Below, piece by piece: positions 23,901-33,637 of a stretch of DNA of 62,000 bases (position 1 is its first letter; every line of letters starts with the position of its first letter). Origin of the DNA: Nematostella vectensis (lineage: Eukaryota > Cnidaria > Anthozoa > Actiniaria > Edwardsiidae); contig NC_064041.1 in NCBI RefSeq assembly GCF_932526225.1, forward strand, positions 13,796,951 through 13,858,950. Direction: 5' to 3'. The notes below the pieces were generated by a model, which had not been told where the DNA came from, did no database searches, and saw only the letters and a program-made list of their open reading frames with translations. Both the position numbers and the translations under genes were made by a program.

Positions 23901-26048
23901 CGTCGTTGCGTCCCTACTGAGCCCTTTACGAGTGCTTGTTTTGCCTTGTTTCTCCGTCATCGTTGCCTCCCTACTCAGCCCTTTACGAGTACTTGTTTTG
24001 CCTTGTTTCTGCCGTCGTCGTTGCCTCCCTACTCAGCCCTTTACGAGTGCTTGTTTTGCCTTGTTTCTCCGTCGTCGTTGCTTTCCTACTCAGCCCTTTA
24101 CGAGTACTTGTTTTGCCTTGTTTCTCCGTCGTCGTTGCGTCTCTACTCAGCCCTTTACGAGTGCTTGTTTTGCCTTGTTTCTCCGTCGTCGTTGCGTCCC
24201 TACTCAGCCCTTTACGAGTACTTGTTTTGCCTTGTTTCTCCGTCGTTGTTGCGTTCCTACTCAGCCCTTTACGAGTACTTGTTTTGCCTTGTTTCTCCGT
24301 CGTCGTTGCGTCCCTACTCAGCCCTTTACGAGTAATTGTTTTGCCTTGTTTCTCCGTCGTCGTTGCGTCTCTACTCAGCCCTTTACGAGTGCTTGTTTTG
24401 CCTTGTTTCTCCGTCGTCGTTGCGTTCCTACTGAGCCCTTTACGAGTACTTGTTTTGCCTTGTTTCTCCGTCGTCGTTGCCTCCCTACTCAGCCCTTTAC
24501 GAGTACTTGTTTTGCCTTGTTTCTTGCAGGCTTCATGGACACGTCGCCCCAGCGTACGAGACTGGCTCTACTCGCCAATTCAAGCTCGGCCGAACAGACA
24601 CGATCAGGAGCGCATCTATCGCCACGCACGAGTTTGTCAGGGCGATGACAAGTAAACACGCCTCGGTAAAGGACAATCAAATCGCCTTGACCAATCAATT
24701 TTATGGCGGTTGCATTAGAATGTTTTATGGCGTGTAATAATAGCGCCTTGACAGTCAATTCTCAATATACAGGCCATTTTCTTAACGTTTCCTTTCATTA
24801 ATATTTCACAGAGAGCTGAGCGTTATGAATTGATGAGAAAAGCGATCAACTATCACTCTACGTACACCAAAGAGGTAAGTGCAATCTGTGAGGGATTGGA
24901 GATAGATTTGAGCACGTCTCATGTTCTTTATGAATAATTACTGAGTGTTCTTTGTTTCAGACCCTTGACGGGAAGGCTGTGGATCGACATTTGCTGGGTC
25001 TCAAGCTGACCGCCGTCGAATCAGGCATCACGCTACCCGCCATTTTCATGGACCCAAGCTATCAGTATTTCTTCCACTTCAAGCTTTCTACTAGCCAGGT
25101 AGCCACCACAGTGTGGTGGGGAAGGGAGGTTAAATGAGGTTGAGTTGGGCATTACACTGCTTCGTCAATTTTATGGAACCAAGTTATCAGTATTTTTCCA
25201 CTTCAAGCTCTCTATCATTCAGGTCAGCCTTGAACAGAGAGGTGAGGGAAGGGAGGTAAAATGCGAAGTTGAACCATTTACATAGACCCAAGCTATCAGT
25301 ATTTCTTCCACTTCAAGCTCTCTACCAGTCAGGTCATTCTTGAACAGTGTGGTGGGGAAGGGAGGTTAAATAAGGTGAAGTTGGGCATTACACTGCTTCG
25401 CCAATTTTATGGAACCAAAGTTTCAGTATTTATTTCACAGCAGCTCTGGATCAGTCAGGTCTGTCCTGAGGGGAGAGGGATAACGGAGTAGTGAAGGAGA
25501 AATGGATGTCGGGGGGAAGGGGGTACAAGACTACACGGTAGCAATGTGAGTGGGATAGTGAGAGTTGGCAGTAAAGAAGGAGAGATTAGGGGACAGAAGG
25601 GAAGAAGAAAGGAAAGAGAGAGAAATTGAGTAGAAAAGAAAGGGCACAGGGGTGGGTTAAAAATACACTAAAATAGTAGCTAGATGCTGCCAGAAGAAGG
25701 AGGTATTAGACAAGCTTTGAAGGAGGAAAGTGATGGCAAGAAAATATGCCAAGAAGTTGATAATGAACAAGCGTAGAAAATAATGTACATAGAAAATAAG
25801 AAACATTTACTTTGATATAAACAGGCCCGTTTCTTTCACAGGTTCCACTAGAGCACGAAAGCTGGGTAGTGTTTGGACCCGCAGTGCCTGATGGGTACGG
25901 GATCTGCTACAATCCACAGCCGAACAAATTAATGTACAGCGTCTCGACCTTCAACAGTAACCCAGCAACGAACCCAGGCCACTTCGCGGCCGCAATGCAG
26001 CGAAGCCTCGATGAGATGCAGTTGCTAGGGACGATATCAAAAATATAA
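17891..26048 (+). CDS. CRAT-like: Carnitine O-acetyltransferase-like copy A, 12 exons, apparently intact
   Basis: Catalyses acyl-CoA + carnitine to acylcarnitine + CoA with short chains (family knowledge), in mitochondria and/or peroxisomes. The exons are 17891-17959, 18730-19002, 19302-19474, 20272-20603, 21000-21196, 22098-22198, 22662-22784, 23150-23272, 24530-24665, 24812-24874, 24961-25098 and 25842-26048. Joined they give 644 aa, close to the 626 aa of human CRAT. Residues 1-23 (MLRLFRVASESHMFCRLAAK) are basic and hydrophobic like a mitochondrial presequence. The catalytic His is in YEHTCAEAP (His363). Carnitine-site residues are Tyr473 (AYETG), Thr486 (GRTDTIRS) and Arg539 (VDRHL). The STS motif is 573-575, and FGPAVPDGYGICYN follows. 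The human Met564 position is Val585. The protein ends SKI, a PTS1-like tripeptide. A candidate AATAAA is at 26332. All introns are GT..AG. Confidence 0.93.
18730..19002 (+). CDS. CRAT A exon 2
   Basis: Residues 24-114, from LNAMSKPVMSATGKFMPRHL to KKTDNW. Acceptor ttattccag, donor gtaagc, phase 0 at both ends. Further copies or fragments of this exon occur at 50751, 57872 and 61150. Confidence 0.93.
19302..19474 (+). CDS. CRAT A exon 3
   Basis: Starts MAEWWDNIAYLDVRVPVVIN after atttttcag and ends in the split codon after KFRQMID with donor gtaagt. It holds the family segment RFDFIRYSTRLI. Confidence 0.93.
20272..20603 (+). CDS. CRAT A exon 4
   Basis: 332 nt; residues about 172-283. It begins EQLSIDKMGNKPLNMYQYKL, the usual CRAT region following the small N-terminal domain, and ends KERYAMAK before gtgagc. 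Confidence 0.93.
21000..21196 (+). CDS. CRAT A exon 5
   Basis: 197 nt; DRNNRANFEMIESSICILCL to NSLNRWFDKPNQ, the segment that leads into the catalytic His. Donor gtatgt. Copy B has two extra codons here (HAYGDG against HGDG). Confidence 0.93.
22098..22198 (+). CDS. CRAT A exon 6 with catalytic His
   Basis: 101 nt; FTVSEDGHCGVCYEHTCAEA. The His of YEHT (codon 22140-22142) corresponds to human His343, the general base. Acceptor ttttcacag, donor gtttgt. Confidence 0.93.
22662..22784 (+). CDS. CRAT A exon 7
   Basis: 123 nt; KDYKSIEVKDRSDLPVPKKM then KWNLKP. Acceptor ttttatag, donor gtaagt. The split codons at both ends agree with exons 6 and 8. Confidence 0.93.
22900..23125. repeat. GAT-rich simple repeat in CRAT A intron 7
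   Basis: Dense imperfect gatgat and gtgatg runs between exons 7 and 8, with two copies of a gtgtatattatgttgttact block. It is low complexity and non-coding; the Met/Asp-rich translations across it are meaningless. Confidence 0.85.
23150..23272 (+). CDS. CRAT A exon 8
   Basis: 123 nt; contains FSYQGYGKNFIKSLKLSPDA and FQISLQLAFYR, the conserved helix region of the family. Acceptor tctccgtag, donor gtcaga. Confidence 0.93.
23837..24529. repeat. 57-bp minisatellite ending at the exon 9 acceptor
   Basis: About 12 copies of ctccgtcgtcgttgcgtccc plus tactcagccctttacgagta plus cttgttttgccttgttt. The last copy's pyrimidine-rich tail runs directly into ttcttgcag and exon 9, so the array supplies the polypyrimidine tract. 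Copy B has only about 3 units at the same place (38000-38160). The length is a multiple of 3, giving long false frames. Confidence 0.93.
24530..24665 (+). CDS. CRAT A exon 9
   Basis: 136 nt; LHGHVAPAYETGSTRQFKLG then RTDTIRSASIATHEFV. It holds the carnitine-site Tyr473 and Thr486. Acceptor ttcttgcag, donor gtaaag. Confidence 0.93.
24812..24874 (+). CDS. CRAT A exon 10
   Basis: 63 nt; RAERYELMRKAINYHSTYTK and Glu. Acceptor atttcacag, donor gtaagt, phase 0 on both sides. Confidence 0.93.
24961..25098 (+). CDS. CRAT A exon 11 with STS motif
   Basis: 138 nt; TLDGKAVDRHLLGLKLTAVE through FHFKLSTSQ. It holds Arg539 and Ser573-Thr574-Ser575. Acceptor tgtttcag, donor gtagcc. Confidence 0.93.
25150..25480. 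repeat. Three partial copies of the exon 11 end in CRAT A intron 11
   Basis: Blocks near 25180-25222, 25285-25333 and 25412-25461 repeat the exon's 3' end (ccaagctatcagtatttctt, then ccacttcaagctctctacca) together with a following gt. Spacing is roughly 115-130 bp. Copy B has equivalent blocks at 35640-35880. They look like tandem duplications of exon end plus donor. Confidence 0.8.
25842..26048 (+). CDS. CRAT A terminal exon ending in SKI
   Basis: 207 nt; VPLEHESWVVFGPAVPDGYG to LLGTISKI-stop. Val585 occupies the position of the human Met564. Acceptor tttcacag. Homology with copy B continues about 45 bp past the stop. Confidence 0.93.
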   Translation, partial: VPLEHESWVVFGPAVPDGYGICYNPQPNKLMYSVSTFNSNPATNPGHFAAAMQRSLDEMQLLGTISKI

Positions 26049-26519
26049 AAGATGCGCGGGAAATCTTAGCGCCACGCGCGCGCGCATTTCTTTTTGCCCT
26101 GCTAAAATAACATAAAAAGCTCACACCAAATGGTCGGTCCGATTCTGTCATTCCCCCAAAGGTGTTTATTTTATTTGTAATTGAAACAGAAGCATTGTAC
26201 ATGCATATTACTTTAAATGGCAACTCTAAAAATATGCACGTGCGTAGAAATGAGCGCGACTCAGTCTGAAAGGAAGAGTGCGTTCGAAACTGTGTGCATG
26301 TAAAAATATGTACGTCTACCGTTTAGACGAAAATAAAAAGATAATGTTTGCCATTTGTTTAATCTAATTATCACTCCGATTCGGTAAAACACAATTTTCG
26401 GTCGTCTAACTGGCGGCGAGATAGTGTGTGTGAGGACAAAGCTTATCTATACATATAAATTTGAATTAGGATAAGTTAGCGGGGGTGTACCTAAGATGCG
26501 TACCGGCTTGATCTGGGGC

Positions 26520-29500
26520 CTAACAATGTTTTCCTATCTGAGGTAGATGTTACCGCTGGGTTTAGATGCGTTGAGTGCTGTAATGTTCTCCTATCTGAGG
26601 TAGATGGTACCGCTGGGTTTAAATGCGTTCAGTGCTGTAATGTTCTCCTATCTGAGGTAGATGGTACCGCTGGGTTTAAATGCGTTCAGTGCTGTAATGT
26701 TCTCCTATCTGAGGTAGATGGTATCGCTGGGTTTAGATGCGTTGAGTGCTGTAATGTTCTCTTATCTGAGGTAGATGGTACCGCTGGGTTTAAATGCGTT
26801 CAGTGCTGTAATGTTCTCCTATCTAAGGTAGATGGTACCGCTGGGTTTAAATGCGTTGAGTGCTGTAATGTTCTCCTATCTGAGGTAGATGGTACCGCTG
26901 GGTTTAAATGCGTTGAGTGCTGTTATGTTCTCCTATCTGAGGTAGATGGTACCGCTGGGTTTAGATGCGTTGAGTGCTGTAATGTTCTCCTATCTGAGGT
27001 AGATGGTACCGCTGGGTTTAAATGCGTTGAGTGCTGTAATGTTCTCCTATCTGAGGTAGATGTTACCGCTGGGTTTAAATGCGTTCAGTGCTGTAATGTT
27101 CTCCTATCTGAGGTAGATGGTACCGCTGGGTTTAAATGCGTTGAGTGCTGTTATGTTCTCCTATCTGAGGTAGATGGTACCGCTGGGTTTAAATGCGTTC
27201 AGTGCTGTAATGTTCTCCTATCTGAGGTAGATGGTACCGCTGGGTTTAAATGCGTTCAGTGCTGTAATGTTCTCCTATCTGAGGTAGATGGTACCGCTGG
27301 GTTTAAATGCGTTCAGTGCTGTAATGTTCTCCTATCTGAGGTAGATGGTATCGCTGGGTTTAGATGCGTTGAGTGCTGTAATGTTCTCTTATCTGAGGTA
27401 GATGGTACCGCTGGGTTTAAATGCGTTCAGTGCTGTAATGTTCTCCTATCTAAGGTAGATGGTACCGCTGGGTTTAAATGCGTTGAGTGCTGTAATGTTC
27501 TCCTATCTGAGGTAGATGGTACCGCTGGGTTTAAATGCGTTGAGTGCTGTTATGTTCTCCTATCTGAGGTAGATGGGACCGCTGGGTTTAGATGCGTTGA
27601 GTGCTGTAATGTTCTCCTATCTGAGGTAGATGGTACCGCTGGGTTTAAATGCGTTGAGTGCTGTAATGTTCTCCTATCTGAGGTAGATGTTACCGCTGGG
27701 TTTAAATGCGTTCAGTGCTGTAATGTTCTCCTATCTGAGGTAGATGGTACCGCTGGGTTTAAATGCGTTGAGTGCTGTTATGTTCTCCTATCTGAGGTAG
27801 ATGGTACCGCTGGGTTTAAATGCGTTCAGTGCTGTAATGTTCTCCTATCTGAGGTAGATGGTACCGCTGGGTTTAAATGCGTTCAGTGCTGTAATGTTCT
27901 CCTATCTGAGGTAGATGGTACCGCTGGGTTTAAATGCGTTCAGTGCTGTAATGTTCTCCTATCTGAGGTAGATGGTACCGCTGGGTTTAAATGCGTTGAG
28001 TGCTGTTATGTTCTCCTATCTGAGGTAGATGGTACCGCTGGGTTTAAATGCGTTCAGTGCTGTAATGTTCTCCTATCTGAGGTAGATGGTACCGCTGGGT
28101 TTAAATGCGTTCAGTGCTGTAATGTTCTCCTATCTGAGGTAGATGGTACCGCTGGGTTTAAATGCGTTGAGTGCTGTTATGTTCTCCTATCTGAGGTAGA
28201 TGGTACCGCTGGGTTTAAATGCGTTGAGTGCTGTTATGTTCTCCTATCTGAGGTAGATGGTACCGCTGGGTTTAAATGCGTTGAGTGCTGTAATGTACTC
28301 CTATCTGAGGTAGATGTTACCACTGGGGCTTGGTACGTTGAGTGCTGTGATGTGCTCCTATCTGAGGTAGATGTCACCACTGGGGCTTGGTACGTTGAGT
28401 GCTGTAATGTACTCCTATCTGAGGTAGATGTTACCACTGGGGCTTGGTACGTTGAGTGCTGTGATGTGCTCCTATCTGAGGTAGATGGTACCACTGGGTT
28501 TAGATGCGTTGATTGCTGTTCTATCCTATCTGAGGTAGATGGTACCACTGGGGCTTGGTACGTTGAGTGCTGTAATGTACTCCTATCTGAGGTAGATGTT
28601 ACCGCTGGGTTTAGATGCGTTAAGTACTGTTGTACTTCCTTCTGAGGTAGATGGTACCACTGGGGTTAGATACGTTGATTGCTGTCATGTACTCCTATCT
28701 GAGGTAGATGTTACCGCTGGGTTTAGATGCGTTAAGTACTGTTGTACTTCCTTCTGAGGTAGATGGTACCACTGGGGTTAGGTACGTTGATTGCTGTCAT
28801 GTTCTCCTATCTGAGGTAGATGGTACCGCTGGGTTTAGATGCGTTGAGTGCTGTAATGTTCTCCTATCTGAGGTAGATGGTACCGCTGAGTTTAGATGCG
28901 TTGATTGCTGTTCTATCCTATCTGAGGTAGATGGTACCACTGGGGTTAGATAGGTTGATTGCTGTCATGTTCTCCTATCTGAGGTAGATGGTACCGCTGG
29001 GTTTAGATGCGTTAAGTACTGTTGTACTTCCTTCTGAGGTAGATGGTACCACTGGGGTTAGGTACGTTTATTGCTGTCATGTTCTCCTATCTGAGGTAGA
29101 TGGTACCGCTGGGTTTAAATGCGTTGAGTGCTGTAATGTACTCCTATCTGAGGTAGATGTTACCACTGGGGCTTGGTACGTTGAGTGCTGTGATGTGCTC
29201 CTATCTGAGGTAGATGGTACCACTGGGTTTAGATGCGTTGATTGCTGTTCTATCCTATCTGAGGTAGATGGTACCACTGGGGCTTGGTACGTTGAGTGCT
29301 GTAATGTACTCCTATCTGAGGTAGATGGTACCGCTGGGGTTAGGTACGTTGAGTGCTGTAATGTTCTCCTATCTAAGGTAGATGGTACCGCTGGGTTTAG
29401 ATGCGTTGATTGCTGTTCTATCCTATCTGAGGTAGATGGTACCACTGGGGTTAGATACGTTGATTGCTGTCATGTTCTCCTATCTGAGGTAGATGGTACA

Positions 29501-29829
29501 ACTGGGGCTAGGTACCTTAAATGCTGTAATGTTCTCCTATTTGAGGTAGATGGTACCTTTGGGGTTAGGTATGGTACAACTGGGGCTAGGTACCTTAAAT
29601 GCTGTAATGTTCTCCTATTTGAGGTAGATGGTACCTTTGGGGTTAGGTACGTTGAGTGCTGTTCACCTATCTGAGGTAGATGTTACCACTGGGGTGAGGT
29701 ACGTTGAGTGCTGTCATGTTCTCCTATCTGAGGTAGATAGTACCACTGCGTTTGGGTATGTTAAATAGTGTAATGTACTCCTATCTGAGGTAGATATTAC
29801 CGGGATCAGGTATTTTGATTGCTGTTCTC
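26520..29829. repeat. 57-bp satellite, about 58 units, seeded by a gene end
   Basis: The plus-strand unit is cctatctgaggtagatggta plus ccgctgggtttaaatgcgtt plus gagtgctgtaatgttct. Read on the minus strand each unit carries codons for NAFKPSGTIYLR and a TAG, matching the terminal codons (NAPNPSGTIYLK, TAG) of the fibrinogen-like exon that abuts the array at 29830. The first part shows a 627-bp (11-unit) higher-order period. The distal part has more variant units, including about 54-bp ones. Confidence 0.93.
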
Positions 29830-30478
29830 CTATTTGAGGTAGATGGTACCACTGGGGTTAGGTGCGTTGGGAGGGAAAGCGCTCCCTTTGCTGCCCAAAT
29901 TTCGTTTACCGCAGGAGTCATGCACATGCCAGCATCCAACGGTATTGCTTTCGAAAAAGAAATAATGATCAACAGTGTAAAAAGCAATTTCACAATTGTT
30001 ATCCCTAGGCTTAACGATCTGATAATGCACGACTTCCAGGCATCTGTCCCCTACGGTCTTGATGACTCGGCAAGTGATGGAACACTCTTTCCAGTTAACC
30101 AGATCACCTTTACCAGGAAGGCAGGCTACCCAGTGGGCCAGGTTGGACTTTACCATGACCTCCCCCCCTCCCGATGTGCTTCCAAAGGGTAAAGTTCATG
30201 TCGGAGTGCGAGGTCTCGTTCAAGGATGTCACGCTGCTTACTTTGCCTCCCCCAGTTGTTGGCCAGTCAGGAACTGGATTGAGAACATTTGTGGTTTCCA
30301 CAAAGTTGGCAAAGTCAGTAAAGCGATTGCTGTACACTAGGGTCCAGCATCAACCATCCGTAGTCATGTCACAGTACACGCGCATGACATTTGGCGGATT
30401 AACGCTGATCCAGTAGTTCCCCGAGACAGCCCGTGGATTCAAATTTTTCACTTGAAGACACGAAGCCACGGCGTCCTC
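29830..30478 (-). pseudogene. Fibrinogen-like C-terminal exon of a secreted protein, with two lesions
   Basis: The minus-strand reading runs from EDAVASCLQVKNLNPRAVSG through NYWISVNPPNVMRVYCDMTT and DG, then a TGA at 30352-30350 where the family has DGGGW. It continues WTLVYSNRFTDFANFVETTN to TLWKHIGR, and then shifts frame in a seven-G run near 30162-30168. From there it reads VMVKSNLAHWVACLPGKGDL to NPSGTIYLK and TAG at 29832-29830. The YCDMTTDG..WTLV signature is that of fibrinogen-like C-terminal domains. The overall layout resembles anthozoan secreted proteins such as the coral skeletal organic matrix type (from memory, not searched). Likely acceptor ctcttag at 30479. It is either a pseudogene or an intact gene with sequencing errors; the one-base G-run difference is the kind an error could make. 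Confidence 0.65.
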
Positions 30479-30837
30479 CTAAGAGCTGCCAGATGAAACA
30501 TTCAGAAAATGATCACTGCCACTCGACCCATCAGCGCGGCGAGGGTATTGAACAATAGGGAATTAGTGGGGAATGTAGTTAGTAATTAGTGGTTATCTAC
30601 TAAGTGGTTATTTACTAGTTATTCACAAATATTTCAACATATCTCAGCAAAGAAATAACATCTGAAGACCTCGATTCATCCTTTTCTTCTTTTTTCGATT
30701 TTTTTTTTCGATGACTAGAATTTCAATACAGCGAAAAATCTGGTTTTATTCGCACACAATTGACCTGTCGGTATTACCTAATGATGTTGAAGACTTGTTG
30801 ACAACCATAAAATGGCCTTCGACAGTAGGATATTATT

Positions 30838-31022
30838 GCTCGGATTTTTCGTGTCCACACCACAGGCTTCCCAGTCGGTTGATTTGTATTTTATGCAGAT
30901 CAGCGGTCTTTTTAGCGCATGCGCGATTTTTATATAGTGGATGCAATTTTTCGTGTCCACACCACAGGCTTCCCAGTCGGCTGATTTGTATTTTGATTTC
31001 ATGCTGATCAGCGGTCTTTTTC
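30838..31022. repeat. Two-copy direct repeat
   Basis: The block tttttcgtgtccacaccaca, ggcttcccagtcgg, then a gatcagcggtcttttt tail occurs at about 30844-30913 and again at about 30949-31021, about 105 bp apart. No coding content. Confidence 0.8.
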
Positions 31023-31439
31023 GAGAACCCCTCTACTGAAACATGTTCGTCCCGTCCTCCGAGCATTCACTTTCTATTAGAAACTTCTAGTTTTAATTGC
31101 TTTACATTTAATGATGTTGATTTGCCAAACGCAATTTGAAATGTCTCGTGGCAGTGTTAATCTTCTAAGAAAGTAAGATAATGGACGCGAGTGTTCTATG
31201 GAATTTATGACACTCACTAAAAATCCAGCTTTCCATTTTATGTGTGCAATATTACGCAATGCCCAGGAACAGCTACGCCACAGTATATGTATTTTTTTGT
31301 GTACTCAAAGCGACCTTATACAGGACTTATTCTTACACAAAGTATCCGCCTACCTACGTCATCGAAATGCGGAGTTAATAATAATATATGTTTATTATTC
31401 CCTATTGCAGTTGAGACTGAATTGCAGGGAAAGCGCCAA

Positions 31440-33418
31440 CAAACTTACAGTACACACAATTAACAATTAACATATTTTACAGTTACAAAATCGTTTAGTC
31501 TTTTGGTTTTTGTCATCTGTGTGCGCCTCGTAGTACCCGACCTTAGACTGTATTTGGCGGGTACTACACATGTCCTCGAGTCCATCAGCTGTAAGACGGG
31601 ATGCTCGGGTGGAAGGTTGGCTACATACTGGCGGCATAGATTATTGCGGCGCGTCTCAAGAGTCAGGAGACCAGCTGACACTAATGCATTATCGTAAGAA
31701 GTGTCTGGAAAAATAATCCGCAATTCACGCTTCTGGGTTTGTTCCAGGGATGATGATAGGTACATTGGCAGATTGGCGAATACGACGCAGCCGTATTCGA
31801 CTATTGATCTAATTAACGAACAATAGACGCCTACGAGATCATTATTGGAGACGCCGGATTTGTTCAGTTGCCTTAGGGCGTATAGTCGCTTGTTGGCTTT
31901 CTTGACTATAACATCGCAATAGGCCTCCCATTTAAGGTCGTCTGTGATGGTAAGTCCGAGCAGCTTAAAACTACGTACGCGTTCTACGACCGTGTCACTG
32001 ATGAAAATGGGAGACCACTCGCAGCTGTTATAGTCAAGAAAGTCAACCGCCATAGATTTACATTCGAAACCTTTTTTGAAGTCTGCGAAAAATAAATACC
32101 CAGCACAGTTCCCACGATCCAGGTTATGAAGCAGGATGTGCAATAAAAAAACAAGTGCATCTGTTGTAGATTTCCCACTGGCTGCAAACTGGTTGGGGTC
32201 GAGCTTGCGCATAATAGGGGGAAGAATCCTGCTGAGGGTAAAACCCTCCATCACCTTGGCTACTTGGCACGTCAGCGCGATAGGCCTGATATCGTTTTCC
32301 ACCGTACTGGGGGGGCGCTGTTTTGGGATCGGACACGTAGCAGCGCGCTTAAGTATTGGTGGAATGAAGCCGTCACACAGTGAGGAGTTGTAAATATCAG
32401 CAACTACCGGCGCCAGCTCAAACGAGAAAAGTTTCCATATGACGTTTGGAGTAGCGTCTGGACCAGGGGGCTTTTTTAACCTGGATGGCGCACAGGGCGA
32501 GGCCGGCTTCCCTTGGGGAGATTAAATAGCTGTCTGGGATTTCCTGTACTTGGATACTACTAACATCAGCTGGAGTTAGAGGGGAGAAATCAGACGTCGA
32601 CAAAGAACTGGTTGATTTTCTCACAGAGATCAAGAGTGGACGTGATGTTGGATCCACCGATCAGCTGACAGTACCACTCGTCACGACTGGTGGATGATCC
32701 TGAAAGACTTTTGACGTTCGACCACCACTTGTCAGCACGAGTTTCCTTGAGGCCCTTGACCTTGGAGTTGTAATAGGCGCGCTTGCTGTTCTTGATAGCG
32801 GTCTGGACTTGGTTGCGCCAACTGTGAAACTCGTGCGAATCCTTTCCGTGCGCGGCGAGCGCGGACTGCCTTCTAGATATAAGGGTCTTGATTCGAGGAG
32901 TAATCCACGGCTTGTCGGTGTTGTGCAGTCTGACAGACTTTAGGGGTAGAAAGAAGTCTATTCCTGCCGACATTACTTGGGAGAAAAACTCCCACTTCTC
33001 TTTGCAAGATGACATTGAGTACAACGACATCCACGAGTATGACGTTAGCCAGCGGCCAAACCCTCCTATCACACTGTCCCTGGTATCGAGTGACAGCGCA
33101 CTTGGCGGGTTTCACAGCGGGTGTGGCTGGATGGATCATAACAGTAAAGTGGCCACTGTTGCCGATCTTGGGCAGTGGGAGGGGAGAGGACCAGCGTTTC
33201 GGGCTATTTGTCAGGAACCAATCCAAAGTACCAGAATCCCGGGTTAAGACTTTGATGGTTTGCGTCAAGCCACATTTACGGCGAATAGTAGCTGCTGAGA
33301 GGCGAGTAGAGGTTGGGTTAAAGTCCCCTGTAACCGCTATTAAGCAGTCCGGGTGGGTTGTCAATAGGGTGTCGAAATGGAGCAGGTAGCCGCCATATTT
33401 GAATTTGGAATTCAAGCT
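31440..33418 (-). mobile_element. Decayed CR1/L2-like non-LTR retrotransposon
   Basis: On the minus strand, pieces in successive frames give an AP-endonuclease C-terminal part (CLIAVTGDFNPTS, SGTLDWFLTNSP at about 33370-33200) and a linker with HNTDKPWITPRIKTLISRRQ. Next comes the RT start (ENDIRPIALTCQVAKVMEGF near 32300, FFADFKKGF near 32080), then directly CKSMAVDFLDY and the thumb/C-terminal part down to 31460. The RT segment that should carry the catalytic xxDD box is missing between FFADFKKGF and CKSMAVDFL. At least three frame changes are needed. The 5' end is truncated near 33418. Not mobile by itself. Confidence 0.75.
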
Positions 33419-33637
33419 CTACGCTTTATGTATTTATGCTGAAGAAAGGCCAAATTGTTGATTTTATTTCTGCATATTTTACTGTAGACTCTCTCTATTT
33501 CCAGCCGTCGCTTAGCCTACTAGTAGGCGTTTCTTGGTGTTTCCAACAAACTCTTAGGATTCGCAAAGCAGTAACTTACACAAAATCTGAGATCTTTTCA
33601 TTGAGGGAGCTGAATAAAAAAACGGATAGGAAATAAC

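Noticed and set aside
23884-24655. 254-codon frame overlapping CRAT exon 9
   Set aside because: It is the 57-bp intronic minisatellite; exon 9 is read in another context with a clear acceptor at 24529.
28988-29674. 228-codon frame in the satellite
   Set aside because: Wrong strand relative to the gene-derived reading of the unit, and produced only by the 57-bp period.
26520-29829. CRISPR-like array
   Set aside because: Units are contiguous with no unique spacers, in an animal gene context.
30059-30416. Plus-strand frames of 80-93 codons
   Set aside because: Shadows of the minus-strand fibrinogen-like exon.
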